The notes: generated by a model not told the origin, from the letters alone. A stretch of 29,816 nucleotides of DNA from an uncultured Oscillibacter sp. (GCA_905200545.1 CAJKKQ010000027.1:1-29816); one strand, 5' to 3'; counted from the stretch's first letter, positions 1-9,122 are shown. Program-made: numbers and translations.

Positions 1-2
1 CC

Positions 3-60
3 ATGCGGAGTATCATTAAAGGATCTGAAAAGGTCTGCTGATGATACTCCGCATTTTTAT
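3..60 (+). terminator. Intrinsic terminator of an upstream transcript
   Basis: Perfect 14-bp inverted repeat (3-16 with 41-54), followed by TTTTTAT. The 24-nt loop holds a smaller hairpin (GATCT/AGGTC closed by GAAA), so the whole element folds as one long rod. It should end a transcript entering from the left; its gene lies outside the window. Confidence 0.75.
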
Positions 61-92
61 TTCTAAATTCCTATATGGGGATCTGTGTGGGG

Positions 93-118
93 GCGTAGCT
101 TAATGCTACGTCTTTTCT
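93..118 (+). terminator. Second small hairpin, possible back-up terminator
   Basis: CGTAGC (94-99) pairs with GCTACG (105-110) around a 5-nt loop, extendable by a G-T pair, followed by CTTTTCT. It is short and only moderately U-rich. Standing about 35 nt after the long terminator it may act as a back-up. The rest of 119-173 shows nothing recognisable. Confidence 0.45.
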
Positions 119-173
119 CCTTTCCAAAAGCAGAATGGTACATATAGCAGTTAAATATTGCGCCAAGCATTCC

Positions 174-202
174 TTGACACCGCGCTGCATACATGTTACC
201 AT
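174..202 (+). promoter_or_regulatory. Sigma-A-type promoter for the MATE gene
   Basis: TTGACA (174-179), 17-bp spacer, TACCAT (197-202), with an upstream TG making an extended -10. Predicted start of transcription is near 209, leaving a leader of about 95 nt that contains the attenuator-like hairpins. Confidence 0.65.
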
Positions 203-220
203 AAAACTGCTTGTCAGAGG

Positions 221-289
221 ACTTGCAATCCAGTTGATTGCTGAAGTGGGATAAGCCCGTATCGGGTTTTATCCCACTTCTTTTGTTTT
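221..289 (+). promoter_or_regulatory. Attenuator-like leader upstream of the MATE efflux gene
   Basis: A strong intrinsic terminator lies between promoter and start codon. GAAGTGGGATAA (243-254) pairs with TTATCCCACTTC (269-280), extended by CCCG/CGGG at the apex, followed by TTTTGTTTT (281-289). A second hairpin just upstream (GCAATC 225-230 with GATTGC 236-241) can be extended by pairing 221-224 with 244-247. That extension takes bases from the foot of the terminator stem, so the two are partly exclusive. A TTG-started 6-codon ORF (234-254) ends inside the terminator arm, but its ribosome binding site is weak. Terminator-controlled leaders are common before drug-resistance genes in Firmicutes; that reading is inference here. 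Confidence 0.6.
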
Positions 290-304
290 GCGGAGGTTTT
301 TTCC

Positions 305-1633
305 ATGCGGCAAAAAGGGCTTGTAATGACGCGCTACATTTTCCCCGCCGTGGGTGGACTGTTTATGGCGTATCTTTATAACGTCATGGACGGGATTTTC
401 GTTGGGCAGGGTGTGGGTGCCGCTGCTCTCGGAGCTGTCAATATCGGAGTTCCTTTCATCACATTTGTAGTTGCCATTGCTGCCATGTTCCCAATGGGAG
501 GAGCGACAGTCGTTGCTATTCGGATGGGGCGAGGGGATGAAAGGGGTGCAAACCAGGCATTTATGGTGTCCATTTCCATGACGCTGCTGGCATCTGTCAT
601 GCTGATGATTATAGGCATGGTTTTTACCGGCCCCATTGTGGATTTCAGCGGCGGAGCCAAACTCAGCCGCGAAATGCGCCGGATGGCAGTGGACTATCTC
701 TTTTACTATTCAGCGTTTTCCGTTCCCATGCTGATGAGTACCTGCTTGTCTGTTTTTGTACGTAACGATGGATCTCCCGCTCTCTCCTTCCTGGGGATGT
801 GTGTAGGTGCGGTGTCCAACATTTTCCTGGACTGGCTGTTTATCTTTCCACTTGGAAAAGGAGTCGTGGGTGCAGCTGTTGCCTCTGGCCTGGGGCAGAT
901 TTCTGCTGTTCTGGTTCTTTTAAGCCACTTTATCCGCAAAAAAGGAGACCTGCGCCTCCAATTCGTTTCAGTTAAGCCCGGCGTGATCGGTAAGATCTGC
1001 AAACGAGGCGTTCCGGAGGCGGTTTCCCAGCTGAATACTCCGGTCACAGCGCTTTGCTACAATTTGGTGCTGGCACATTTGATGGGTGACATCGGCGTAT
1101 CCACCTTCAGTGTTCTCAGTTTCCTTTATTCGCTGGCCAACGCGATTTTCTCCGGCGTGGCTCAGGGGCTCCAGCCCCTTTGGGGAAATTACTACGGCAG
1201 ACAGGACATAAAGGGGCTGACAGCCATTTTCCAATATGGAATTGCCGTCAATGCGGTTCTATCCCTCTTGGTGCACCTACTGCTGGTTGCCTTTGATGAA
1301 CCGGTGATTCGGATCTTCAATCATGATGCAGATCTTTTGCAGGCGGCGTCGCAGGCGCTGCCGGTGTTCAGCCTCTCCTTTATCCCCATGGCACTCAATC
1401 TGATTTACACAGCATTTCTGTATTCCACAAAACGTACTGTACAGTCTGATGCCATTGCATTTTCCAGAGGAATCGTCATCAAGTCTGCTGCAATTCTTTT
1501 GGTTCCCTTCCTGTTGGGCAGTGCGTATATTTGGGTGGCACCGCTGCTTGCAGAGGGGATAACCCTGATGCTGGCACTTATTCTGAAAAAGACGTCCCGG
1601 ATTGCGGCTTTTTCAAGGCGGCCTGGCGTATAA
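305..1633 (+). CDS. MATE family multidrug/Na+ efflux transporter
   Basis: 442-residue polytopic membrane protein of the MATE (NorM/DinF/MepA-like) superfamily, which exports cationic drugs or toxins using a Na+ or H+ gradient. The N-terminus has the typical first helix and the motif YNVMDGIFVGQGVG, then small-residue-rich helices with PMGGATVVAIRMGRG. About 12 hydrophobic segments are visible in two similar halves. Length matches the family (440-460), although the usual polar leader before helix 1 is short. Start chosen at ATG 305 because GGAGG (292-296) lies 8 nt upstream. It stands alone, preceded by its own promoter and terminator-containing leader, and looks more AT-rich than genes after 2 kb, which may indicate acquisition. 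Substrate cannot be read from sequence. Confidence 0.9.
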   Translation: MRQKGLVMTRYIFPAVGGLFMAYLYNVMDGIFVGQGVGAAALGAVNIGVPFITFVVAIAAMFPMGGATVVAIRMGRGDERGANQAFMVSISMTLLASVMLMIIGMVFTGPIVDFSGGAKLSREMRRMAVDYLFYYSAFSVPMLMSTCLSVFVRNDGSPALSFLGMCVGAVSNIFLDWLFIFPLGKGVVGAAVASGLGQISAVLVLLSHFIRKKGDLRLQFVSVKPGVIGKICKRGVPEAVSQLNTPVTALCYNLVLAHLMGDIGVSTFSVLSFLYSLANAIFSGVAQGLQPLWGNYYGRQDIKGLTAIFQYGIAVNAVLSLLVHLLLVAFDEPVIRIFNHDADLLQAASQALPVFSLSFIPMALNLIYTAFLYSTKRTVQSDAIAFSRGIVIKSAAILLVPFLLGSAYIWVAPLLAEGITLMLALILKKTSRIAAFSRRPGV

Positions 1634-1893
1634 ACACTTCGGAATGTACTGCCGGGGCTACTGTATTCGCTGTTTCCCTTGTGCTCCCGGTGGATACCTT
1701 TGGCGGAGTCTGCCGCCGCATCCGCGTGAGCAGTATTGGCATAGAGCGGCGATTCTCTCTCAGCCGACAGATGTGGTCAGATGATGCCTGCTGTCAGGAT
1801 AAAACATCATTTTGACGGAAGAAAACCGAAATATATCTTGGAATTTCAGTCAAAAACATAAGTAAAAAGAAAGAATCTTCACAAAAAATATAC
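1634..1893 (+). other. Intergenic stretch with a weak terminator-like hairpin, no convincing gene
   Basis: Open frames run through 1634-1815 in two phases but have no ribosome binding site and resemble no family I know. They may be a decayed tail or plain spacer. A weak hairpin at 1781-1813 (ATGATG with CATCAT, inner CCTG/CAGG, then TTT) could end the MATE transcript. The part from 1816 to 1893 is very AT-rich and leads into the next promoter. Confidence 0.4.
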
Positions 1894-1913
1894 ATGCGGA
1901 TTGTAGGAAAACA

Positions 1914-1922
1914 TGTTACAAT
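1914..1922 (+). promoter_or_regulatory. Extended -10 promoter for the dehydratase-activase operon
   Basis: TGT-TACAAT matches an extended -10 (TG at 1914-1915, TACAAT at 1917-1922) in an AT-rich setting. No good -35 hexamer lies 16-18 bp upstream. Transcription from about 1929 would exclude the in-frame ATG at 1894 as a start, supporting the start at 2014. Confidence 0.5.
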
Positions 1923-2013
1923 AATTTTGAATCGACAGTTATGGGGAGTCTCGGGCTATCCGATCCATATGGAGTGTAGGCACAGGGGCTCCCTAGGAGG
2001 AGCGTATACATAT

Positions 2014-5000
2014 ATGACAGATACAGGTTCCAATCTCTTACGCCTGGGTGTGGATGTGGGATCTACCACTGTGAAAGCGGTGGTCCTGGATCCAACCACC
2101 AACGGCGTATTGTTTACCCGTTACCAGAGACATAATGCCCACCAGGCGGAAACCGTCCGGCAGCTTCTTACGGAAGCAGCCGGGCGGTTTCCCAGTGCCC
2201 GTTTCCGGATCGGCGTGTGCGGCTCTGGAGGCCGGCCCATCGCATCTGCCCTGGGGGCCCACTACGTCCAGGAGGTGGTGGCCAACGCTGCGGCAGTCCG
2301 GGTGCTGTATCCCCACGTGCGTACCGCAGTGGAGCTGGGCGGCCAGGACGCCAAGGTGATCTTCTTCCACTATGACGAGGATTCCGGCCGGCTGCAGACC
2401 TCGGACATGCGGATGAACGGCAGCTGTGCCGGGGGCACCGGCGCTTTTATTGACGAGATCGCCGCGCTGCTGAATGTTCCGGCGGATGAATTTGAACAGT
2501 TGGCGGCTCATGGAAAGACGGTTTACAGCATCTCCGGCCGGTGTGGTGTGTTCGCCAAGACGGATATCCAGCCCTTGCTGATCCAGGGGGCGGAGCGGGC
2601 GGACATTGCCCTGTCCACCTTCCACGCTATCGCCAAACAGACCATCGGCGGACTCTCCCAGGGACTGGAGCTGACGGCCCCCATCATTTTTGAAGGCGGT
2701 CCTCTCACCTTCAACCCCACATTGGTGCGGGTGTTTGCCCAGCGGCTGGGCCTTGGGGAGGCGGACATTGTCCGTCCGGAACACCCGGAGACCATTGTGG
2801 CCCGGGGCACCGCCATTGCCGTGGATGAGCTTTTCCCCGGTCAGCAGGATGCCATGACTTTGGCCCAGGCCCTGGATCGGCTGGATCATGCCCCTGCCCA
2901 GCCGGAAAACGCCGCAGACACAGGGAAACCTTACTTTACCGATAACGCGGAGCGGGATGCCTTCCTCCGCCGGCATCAGGCGGAACTGAAAAAGCCGGTG
3001 GATGCCACCGGCCGAACGGTACTGCGGGGGTACCTGGGTATCGACTCCGGATCCACTACCTCCAAATTTGTCTTTATGGACGAGGACGAGCAGGTGACGG
3101 ATACTTTCTATGCCAACAACCAGGGTGAACCCCTGCGGGTGGTGCGCCAGGGACTGCTGGCCCTGGCGGAGAAATACCGGAAGCTGGGGATTCGGCTGGA
3201 GGTGCTGGGGCTGGGCACCACCGGCTATGGCGAGCAGATGCTCTCCGCGGCCTTCCATGCTGACTACCACACCGTGGAGACGGTGGCTCATGCCCGAGGC
3301 TGCCGCCGCTTCTTCCCGAACGCCACCTTCCTGCTGGATATCGGCGGCCAGGACATGAAGGCCATTTGGCTCAAGGACGGTGTGGTCACCAATATCATGC
3401 TCAACGAGGCCTGCTCCTCCGGCTGCGGGTCTTTCCTGGAAAACTTTGCTGCCACGCTGGGCATGCCCGTGGATCAGGTGGCGGATGCCGCCTTCCGCTC
3501 CCAGGCTCCCGCAGCCCTGGGCAGCCGGTGCACGGTGTTTATGAACAGCACCATCATCAATGAACAGCGCAACGGCAAGCAGCCGGACGATCTGATGGCG
3601 GGCCTTTGCCGTTCCATCATTGAAAATGTCTTTACCAAAGTGGTGCGGATCGCCAATGTCGACCAGCTGGGTGACAAAGTGGTTGTCCAGGGAGGCACTT
3701 TCCGCAACTTCGCTGTTCTCCGGGCCCTGGAGGAGTACCTGGGCCGGGAGGTGACCCTGGCCCCATATCCCGGTGAGATGGGAGCCCTGGGTGCGGCCCT
3801 GGCGGTGAAGCAGGAGGTGGAGGCCCACGGCTACGCCAACGGCCGCTGCTCCGCTTTCATCGGCTTTGACGCCGTGGAGCAGTTTACATACACCCGGGAG
3901 AGCGGCGTGGTGTGCCCCCACTGCGCCAACCACTGCAGCCGCACCATCCTCCGCTTTCCCGATGGAGGCTGCTTCGTCACCGGCAACCGGTGTGACCGGG
4001 GCGCCGTGGTGACGGAGGGCCAGAGCGCGGCAGCGGAGAAGAAAGCCGAAGTCCCCGATCTGATGCGCCTGCGTCAGCAGATGCTCTTCAAGACCTATCC
4101 CGTCTCTCCCGTGCGGGAGGAGCAGGGGGAGACCGTCGGCCTGCCCCGGGTGCTGGAGTTTTGGGACAGCATGCCTTTCTGGAGTACCTTCTTCCGGGCC
4201 CTGGGATATACGGTCCGCTACTCACATCCCAGCAGCCGGAAACAATATGAGAGCGGACTGCAGTATGTGGCGTCGGACACCATCTGCTTCCCGGCCAAGC
4301 TGGTTCACGGCCATGTGCTGGATCTGGCCCACCAGGGAGTAAACCGGATCTTCCTGCCCTATATCCTCCATATGCCCACGGAAAACAAGAGAGAGAAGAG
4401 CCCCTATGTCTGCCCGGTCATCATGGGCTATTCCATGGTGGTGCGCAACTTCCAGGCGCCGGAGCAACATTTCCCCGTGCGCTTTGAAACCCCGGTGTTC
4501 CACTGGTTCACGGAGAAAGACCGCCAGCGGCAGATCTGTCAGTATGCCGTGGAACACTGCGGCGTCACACAGCGCCAGGCCCAGCAGGCCTACCGTCAGG
4601 CGGCAACGGCCATTGCTTCCTTCCGCCGTCAGCTGGTGGAAGAGGGAGAGAAAATCATCGCCCAGACGGAGCAGGCGGGCACCTTTGCCGTGGTACTGGC
4701 CGGACGGCCCTATCACACGGATCCTCTCATCAACCACGATCTTGCCCGGATGTTCACACGCCGGGGCATCCCGGTTTTGACGGTGGACAGCCTGCCGGGA
4801 CTGGACCGGGCAGACCTGCACCAGTCCCGGGTGGAGATCACCAACGATTTCCACGCCCGGATGCTCTCCGGCGCTATGGTGACGGCGGCCCATCCCTCCT
4901 TGGAATATGTGCAGATCGTCAGTTTCGGCTGCGGTCACGACGCCATTTTGTCCGATGAGATCATCCGCCTGCTGGGCGAGGGCAGCGGGAAGCCTCCTCT

Positions 5001-6438
5001 GATTTTGAAGGTGGACGAGAGCGAAGCCGCCGGCTCCCTGGGGATCCGGGTGCAGTCCTTTATTGAGACGGTGGAGCTGCGCCGGGCCGCTCAGGCGGAG
5101 CGGGCCGCAGAGCCCGGCTGCCTGCCGGAGCCCTATCCTGCCAAGTACCGGAAAGAGGACAAAAAGCTGCGCACGGTGCTGGTACCCAATATCTCCGCGC
5201 CGGTATCCACCCTTCTGACGGCTTTGCTGGATCGGGAGGGGATCCGGGCCCAGGCTCTGCCGGTGGGCGGTCCGGAGCAGATCCGGGTGGGGAAGAAGTA
5301 CACCCACAACGATATCTGCTTCCCCTGCCAAATGGTGATCGGTGAGCTCATCGACGCCCTGCAAAAGGGCAACTACCCGGAGGGCACTGTGGCTGTGGGC
5401 ATGGCCAAGCTCAGCTGCGACTGCCGGATGGCCAACTACACGGCCATCCTCCGCAAGGCGCTGGACAGCGCGGGCTTTGAAGCGGTGCCTATCCTGACCA
5501 CGGATCCCGGGGACACCAAGGGCATCCACCCAGGTGTGTCCATGCTGGGAGCACGGTCGGTACTGCTGGCGGCGTGGGCGTTTTCCATGCTGGATATTCT
5601 GGAGGAGCTCTGCCGGAAGATCCGCCCGTATGAGACGATAGCGGGGGAGACCAACCGGGTGTTTGACGATTGCGTGGCGGATATCGCCCAGGGTTCCAAG
5701 AAAGGACTGGGACAGATGATCGCAGCCTTCCGCCGGTCCATCGATGCCTTCTGCGGCCTCCACTATGATCGCTCTCACCGTAAGCCCCGGGTGCTGGTTA
5801 CCGGCGAGCTGCTGGTGAACTTCCATCCCGGCACCAACTTCCACGTGGAGGAGTACCTGGAGAAAAACGGCATGGAGACCATTCTGCCCCGGATCACATA
5901 CCAGTTCCGCAAGGACTTCCAGGCGGCCAACAGTGAGATCCGGGATTTCGGTGCCCATCTGGCCCCCTACTCCTTTGCCCTGGACGCCGCTGTGGAGGGG
6001 ATCCAGCGCTATCTGGAGCGCATTGCTGCGGCCCATCCCCTGTATCACAAGGCACCCCGGCCTCAGGACCTTTACGCCGGGGTGAGCAGCATCATCCCCA
6101 AGACCCTCACCTGCGGCGAGGGCTGGCTCATGGCCGGAGAGATTGCCCACTATGCTGCTGAGGGGGCTCGCTCTTTTATCATCCTGCAGCCCTTTGGATG
6201 CCTGCCCAACCACGTGTGCGGCCGGGGCGTCACCAAGCGGCTCAAGGAGCTCTATCCCGGCGTGCAGATCCTGCCGCTGGACCTGGACCCGGACACCAGC
6301 TACGCCAATGTGGAAAACCGGCTGCAGATGCTGATTATGAACCAGACCGCAGAACAGGAGAAGCTGGAGCCTGCAGAGGCTCCGGAGCGCAGGACCCACC
6401 GGGGCAGCTATCACCGCCCCCGTCTGTCGTCCACCTGA
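2014..6438 (+). CDS. Giant 2-hydroxyacyl-CoA dehydratase activase / dehydratase-like fusion
   Basis: 1474-residue cytoplasmic protein joining two BadF/BcrA/HgdC-type ASKHA ATPase domains to dehydratase-like C-terminal regions. Domain 1 (about 10-280) has DVGSTTVK at 14-21, SCAGGTG with Cys138 and GRCGVF with Cys177. Domain 2 (about 340-640) has DSGSTTSK, a Cys pair at 467/471 and Cys506. Such cysteines bind the [4Fe-4S] cluster shared at the activase dimer interface. A CPHCANHC / GNRC region follows, then a DUF2229-like part and a region like the HgdB/D dehydratase component. Classical activases use ATP to drive a low-potential electron into the dehydratase; a fusion of about 1400-1500 residues is a known clostridial form without settled substrate. 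Start at ATG 2014 (AGGAGGAG at 1995-2002) is preferred over in-frame ATG 1894, which lies before the -10. Confidence 0.88.
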   Translation: MTDTGSNLLRLGVDVGSTTVKAVVLDPTTNGVLFTRYQRHNAHQAETVRQLLTEAAGRFPSARFRIGVCGSGGRPIASALGAHYVQEVVANAAAVRVLYPHVRTAVELGGQDAKVIFFHYDEDSGRLQTSDMRMNGSCAGGTGAFIDEIAALLNVPADEFEQLAAHGKTVYSISGRCGVFAKTDIQPLLIQGAERADIALSTFHAIAKQTIGGLSQGLELTAPIIFEGGPLTFNPTLVRVFAQRLGLGEADIVRPEHPETIVARGTAIAVDELFPGQQDAMTLAQALDRLDHAPAQPENAADTGKPYFTDNAERDAFLRRHQAELKKPVDATGRTVLRGYLGIDSGSTTSKFVFMDEDEQVTDTFYANNQGEPLRVVRQGLLALAEKYRKLGIRLEVLGLGTTGYGEQMLSAAFHADYHTVETVAHARGCRRFFPNATFLLDIGGQDMKAIWLKDGVVTNIMLNEACSSGCGSFLENFAATLGMPVDQVADAAFRSQAPAALGSRCTVFMNSTIINEQRNGKQPDDLMAGLCRSIIENVFTKVVRIANVDQLGDKVVVQGGTFRNFAVLRALEEYLGREVTLAPYPGEMGALGAALAVKQEVEAHGYANGRCSAFIGFDAVEQFTYTRESGVVCPHCANHCSRTILRFPDGGCFVTGNRCDRGAVVTEGQSAAAEKKAEVPDLMRLRQQMLFKTYPVSPVREEQGETVGLPRVLEFWDSMPFWSTFFRALGYTVRYSHPSSRKQYESGLQYVASDTICFPAKLVHGHVLDLAHQGVNRIFLPYILHMPTENKREKSPYVCPVIMGYSMVVRNFQAPEQHFPVRFETPVFHWFTEKDRQRQICQYAVEHCGVTQRQAQQAYRQAATAIASFRRQLVEEGEKIIAQTEQAGTFAVVLAGRPYHTDPLINHDLARMFTRRGIPVLTVDSLPGLDRADLHQSRVEITNDFHARMLSGAMVTAAHPSLEYVQIVSFGCGHDAILSDEIIRLLGEGSGKPPLILKVDESEAAGSLGIRVQSFIETVELRRAAQAERAAEPGCLPEPYPAKYRKEDKKLRTVLVPNISAPVSTLLTALLDREGIRAQALPVGGPEQIRVGKKYTHNDICFPCQMVIGELIDALQKGNYPEGTVAVGMAKLSCDCRMANYTAILRKALDSAGFEAVPILTTDPGDTKGIHPGVSMLGARSVLLAAWAFSMLDILEELCRKIRPYETIAGETNRVFDDCVADIAQGSKKGLGQMIAAFRRSIDAFCGLHYDRSHRKPRVLVTGELLVNFHPGTNFHVEEYLEKNGMETILPRITYQFRKDFQAANSEIRDFGAHLAPYSFALDAAVEGIQRYLERIAAAHPLYHKAPRPQDLYAGVSSIIPKTLTCGEGWLMAGEIAHYAAEGARSFIILQPFGCLPNHVCGRGVTKRLKELYPGVQILPLDLDPDTSYANVENRLQMLIMNQTAEQEKLEPAEAPERRTHRGSYHRPRLSST

Positions 6439-6480
6439 CGGCAGACAGACACGGCACCCTGACAACAGGAAGGAGAGACC

Positions 6481-7074
6481 ATGGAACTTCTGGAAATTTT
6501 GAAGTGTTCTGAGGGCTATGCGGGGCAAAACCGTAATATCCCGCCGGAGTGGAAGGCAAGGGCTCAAAAACTGTGCTGGGAATATAACCAGACTGCCCCG
6601 GACCAGGGGGAGCGGCGGGCGGCCTTCCTGCAAGAACTGCTGGGGACCTGCCATCCGCTGACCTTTATCGAACCCTCCTTTCACTGCGATTACGGCTTCA
6701 ATATCCACACCCACGGCCTGGCGGTCATCAACTATAACTGCGTGATTCTGGACACTTCCCCTGTCCACATCGGAGCCGGGGCCTTTATCGCCCCCGGCGT
6801 GTGCCTGAGCTGCGCCGGACACTCCATTGACCCCCATCAGCGCTCGGAGGGGATCAGCACCTCCCAACCCATTACCCTGGAAGAGGATGTGTGGATCGGG
6901 GCCAACGCCGTGATCTGCGGCGGTGTGACCATCGGCAAGGGGACGGTCATCGGGGCCGGCAGCGTCGTTACCCGGGACATCCCTGCCGGTGTGGTGGCGG
7001 CGGGCACTCCCTGCCGTCCCATTCGCCCTGTGACGGAGAAAGACCGGATCTTACCGGAAAACATGAAATTCTGA
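6481..7074 (+). CDS. Maltose/galactoside-type sugar O-acetyltransferase (left-handed beta-helix)
   Basis: 197 residues, the usual size of the LacA/Maa acetyltransferase family, which moves acetyl from acetyl-CoA to a sugar hydroxyl. The N-terminal helical part contains the maltose-acetyltransferase-like segment. From about residue 60 imperfect hexapeptide repeats form the beta-helix (INYNCVILD, IGAGAFIAPGV, WIGANAVICGGVTIGKGTVIGAGSVV). The catalytic His is in CAGHSIDPHQR. Start ATG 6481 has AAGGAGAG just upstream. It follows the activase gene by 42 nt and is probably cotranscribed, although the two functions have no obvious link. Acceptor sugar unknown. Confidence 0.9.
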   Translation: MELLEILKCSEGYAGQNRNIPPEWKARAQKLCWEYNQTAPDQGERRAAFLQELLGTCHPLTFIEPSFHCDYGFNIHTHGLAVINYNCVILDTSPVHIGAGAFIAPGVCLSCAGHSIDPHQRSEGISTSQPITLEEDVWIGANAVICGGVTIGKGTVIGAGSVVTRDIPAGVVAAGTPCRPIRPVTEKDRILPENMKF

Positions 7075-7075
7075 C

Positions 7076-7118
7076 AAAAAAGCAGACCCCCTTCGGATTT
7101 CCGGAGGGGGTCTGCTTG
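7076..7118 (-). terminator. Convergent, bidirectional terminator
   Basis: Stem of about 17 bp: 7080-7096 pairs with 7101-7117 around ATTT, with one T-G pair. On the minus strand it is followed by TTTTTT, making it an excellent terminator for the FUSC gene. On the plus strand the U-tract is poor, but the stem sits directly after the acetyltransferase stop and probably serves both. Confidence 0.85.
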
Positions 7119-7131
7119 TATCGGAGGAGAT

Positions 7132-9063
7132 TCAGGGGGCCGGGGCAGCTGGCTGGATGGGACACAGTGCCCGGGCATTTTCCAGATAGCGGTTCAGCAC
7201 GTAATAAAGCTCGTCCTGGGGAAGTCCTTCCGGGCGCAGTGTTTCCAGATCCCGCAAAGAGCAGATACGCGTTTCCAGTGCCGCTGCTAGGTTGTCCAAT
7301 GGGGGAACCTCTGCGGGGGTGACTGCCCCGGTTTGGATGAGGCTCTCCGCCTGCTCCAGTTCAGAGAACATGTTCCAAAGCACCACCAGCCGGGGCCGGT
7401 AAAAGGCGGCCTGTTCCGGCGGAAGCTGATCGATATACTGGGCGGCTTCGTGATAGACCATATGGAACTGGGAGAGAAGTTCGCTGAACAGTGCAGGGTC
7501 CACCGGCTGGCGCAGGCTGCGCCGGATGACCCCCCAATAGGTGGACTGGAGCTGGTAGAGTTCCTGCAGGTTCCGGCGGAACTGGGGCCCGCGGCGGTTG
7601 GGCAGCAGAAAGCGGTTGACCACCAGCACCAGAGCCACCGCCATGGCCAGGTACAAAAGCCGCAGCCAGATGGCCTCGGTCTCCCGTACAGTCAGGGTTG
7701 CCATGGTCAGGGCAAAGGCTGTGGAGAAGATGGGGTGGACCCAGGTACCGGGTGTACAGCAGTACATCAGGGAGATCATCACCAGGGAGAACAAAAACAC
7801 ACCCGGAAGACCCGGCAGATACGGATAGACCAGATGCACCAGCACACAGCCGATGGCGGTGCCCACAGGGCGGGTGACCATCCGGTGGGCGCTCTCCTCA
7901 TAGCTGGGCTGGAGCAGCAGATAGGCATGGAGGGGGAACCAGTAGGTGTGCTCAAATTCCCATAGGTAGCTGATGGTACAGCTTACAGTCATCACCACTG
8001 CCAAGCGCAGGGCAAAGCGCAGCTCAAACCGCTTGGGTGAGAGGCGATGGAGCAGATCCTGCCAGACCGCGGACCAGGGCACCTGATGCCAGGAGACCCC
8101 GTGGCGGGGGTGGAGGGATTCCCGGCACAGGATCAAAAGCGTGTGCAGCACGCTGCGATAGAAGATCCGCAGCCGTCCCTGGGGCAGGTCCGTGTGATCC
8201 AGCAGAGCCTGAATCTTTCCGGACAGCTGCTGCCGGGACGCGGGATCTTCAGCCTGCTGGAGCTGACGCACCAGCTCCGCCAGGGTATACATGGTCTGGG
8301 AGAAGCCGGGGGTCTCCCGGGCGCGCTTCCATGCCTCCTGGTCGGTGATCAGGTAAGAGGCTCGCTGAAAGAGCAGCGCGAAGAGGTGATAGAACCGCTT
8401 CTGCCGGTCCGGAAGTTCCAGAAGATGCCGCCGGTCGTATCCCATACGGTGGAACCCCCGGGTCAGCTCGTAGAGCTCCCGCCCGGCGGCCCGGGCGTCT
8501 CCCCCGGCGGCCAGGTCGTCCAGCAGCTGGGCCAGACGCAGAAGGCTCCGGGTGATTTGCTCCGCGGGATCGGAGGAAATGTGCTGTACTCTGGCGTTGA
8601 TGATGAGGGCCGCCACCAGCAAAACGCAGCAAAAGGCCACTGCCGCCAGCTGGGTGGGGAGCTGTTCCAGGGTGGGGGGGCGCAGTTCCAGAAAGACAAA
8701 GGTCATGGCATAGCCCAGGTGCCCTTTGGGAGTAAATTGGCTGCACCGCCATAGTACCAGGAAAAAAGGAACGGCAAAGTTCAGCGCGGCGCACAGCCAC
8801 ACATTCAGCCCGGCCGCGAAAGCCAGCAGGCACAAAAGCAGGGACATGGCGCATGTGGCCACATAGTCCTCCATCCGGTTGGGCTCTTTTCGCCGCAGCT
8901 GGAACATGGTGGTGGAGCAGGAGACCACCATGGCATAGCTGGTGCCGAAAATCCAGACCACCAGCAAAAACTGGACGATATAAAACAAGATGGTGGAGAA
9001 GGCATTTCGCCACCGGCGCAGAAACAGCGCCCCAAATTCCTTTGCTCCGGAAAGTGCGTGCAT
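7132..9063 (-). CDS. FUSC-family (YccS/aromatic acid exporter-like) membrane protein
   Basis: 643-residue inner-membrane protein with the duplicated FUSC layout: a first membrane block (about 20-170), a soluble helical region (about 175-340), a second membrane block (about 345-490, with YPYLPGL and repeated short hydrophobic helices) and a cytoplasmic helical tail. FUSC proteins include fusaric acid and p-hydroxybenzoate efflux components (AaeB) and YccS. Efflux of an aromatic or organic acid is therefore plausible but unproven. ATG 9063 is preceded on the minus strand by GGGGAGG. It is monocistronic, with its own promoter and terminator, and shares its upstream region with the DUF308 operon. 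Confidence 0.75.
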   Translation of the reverse strand: MHALSGAKEFGALFLRRWRNAFSTILFYIVQFLLVVWIFGTSYAMVVSCSTTMFQLRRKEPNRMEDYVATCAMSLLLCLLAFAAGLNVWLCAALNFAVPFFLVLWRCSQFTPKGHLGYAMTFVFLELRPPTLEQLPTQLAAVAFCCVLLVAALIINARVQHISSDPAEQITRSLLRLAQLLDDLAAGGDARAAGRELYELTRGFHRMGYDRRHLLELPDRQKRFYHLFALLFQRASYLITDQEAWKRARETPGFSQTMYTLAELVRQLQQAEDPASRQQLSGKIQALLDHTDLPQGRLRIFYRSVLHTLLILCRESLHPRHGVSWHQVPWSAVWQDLLHRLSPKRFELRFALRLAVVMTVSCTISYLWEFEHTYWFPLHAYLLLQPSYEESAHRMVTRPVGTAIGCVLVHLVYPYLPGLPGVFLFSLVMISLMYCCTPGTWVHPIFSTAFALTMATLTVRETEAIWLRLLYLAMAVALVLVVNRFLLPNRRGPQFRRNLQELYQLQSTYWGVIRRSLRQPVDPALFSELLSQFHMVYHEAAQYIDQLPPEQAAFYRPRLVVLWNMFSELEQAESLIQTGAVTPAEVPPLDNLAAALETRICSLRDLETLRPEGLPQDELYYVLNRYLENARALCPIQPAAPAP

Positions 9064-9122
9064 GAAAGCCTCCCCCTGCTGTCTTTCGGTATAGCCGCAT
9101 CCTGTGGGCGGTCTGTGTGTTT

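Noticed and set aside
1..54. Long inverted repeat as a transposon end
   Set aside because: The two arms form one compact hairpin with a T-run, fitting a terminator; no transposase or matching second copy is present.
1894..2013. 40-residue N-terminal extension of the activase
   Set aside because: It begins before the predicted -10 element and has no ribosome binding site; ATG 2014 follows AGGAGGAG.
4222..6867. 881-codon minus-strand frame opposite the activase gene
   Set aside because: GC-rich antisense frame with no protein-family features, overlapping two well-supported genes.
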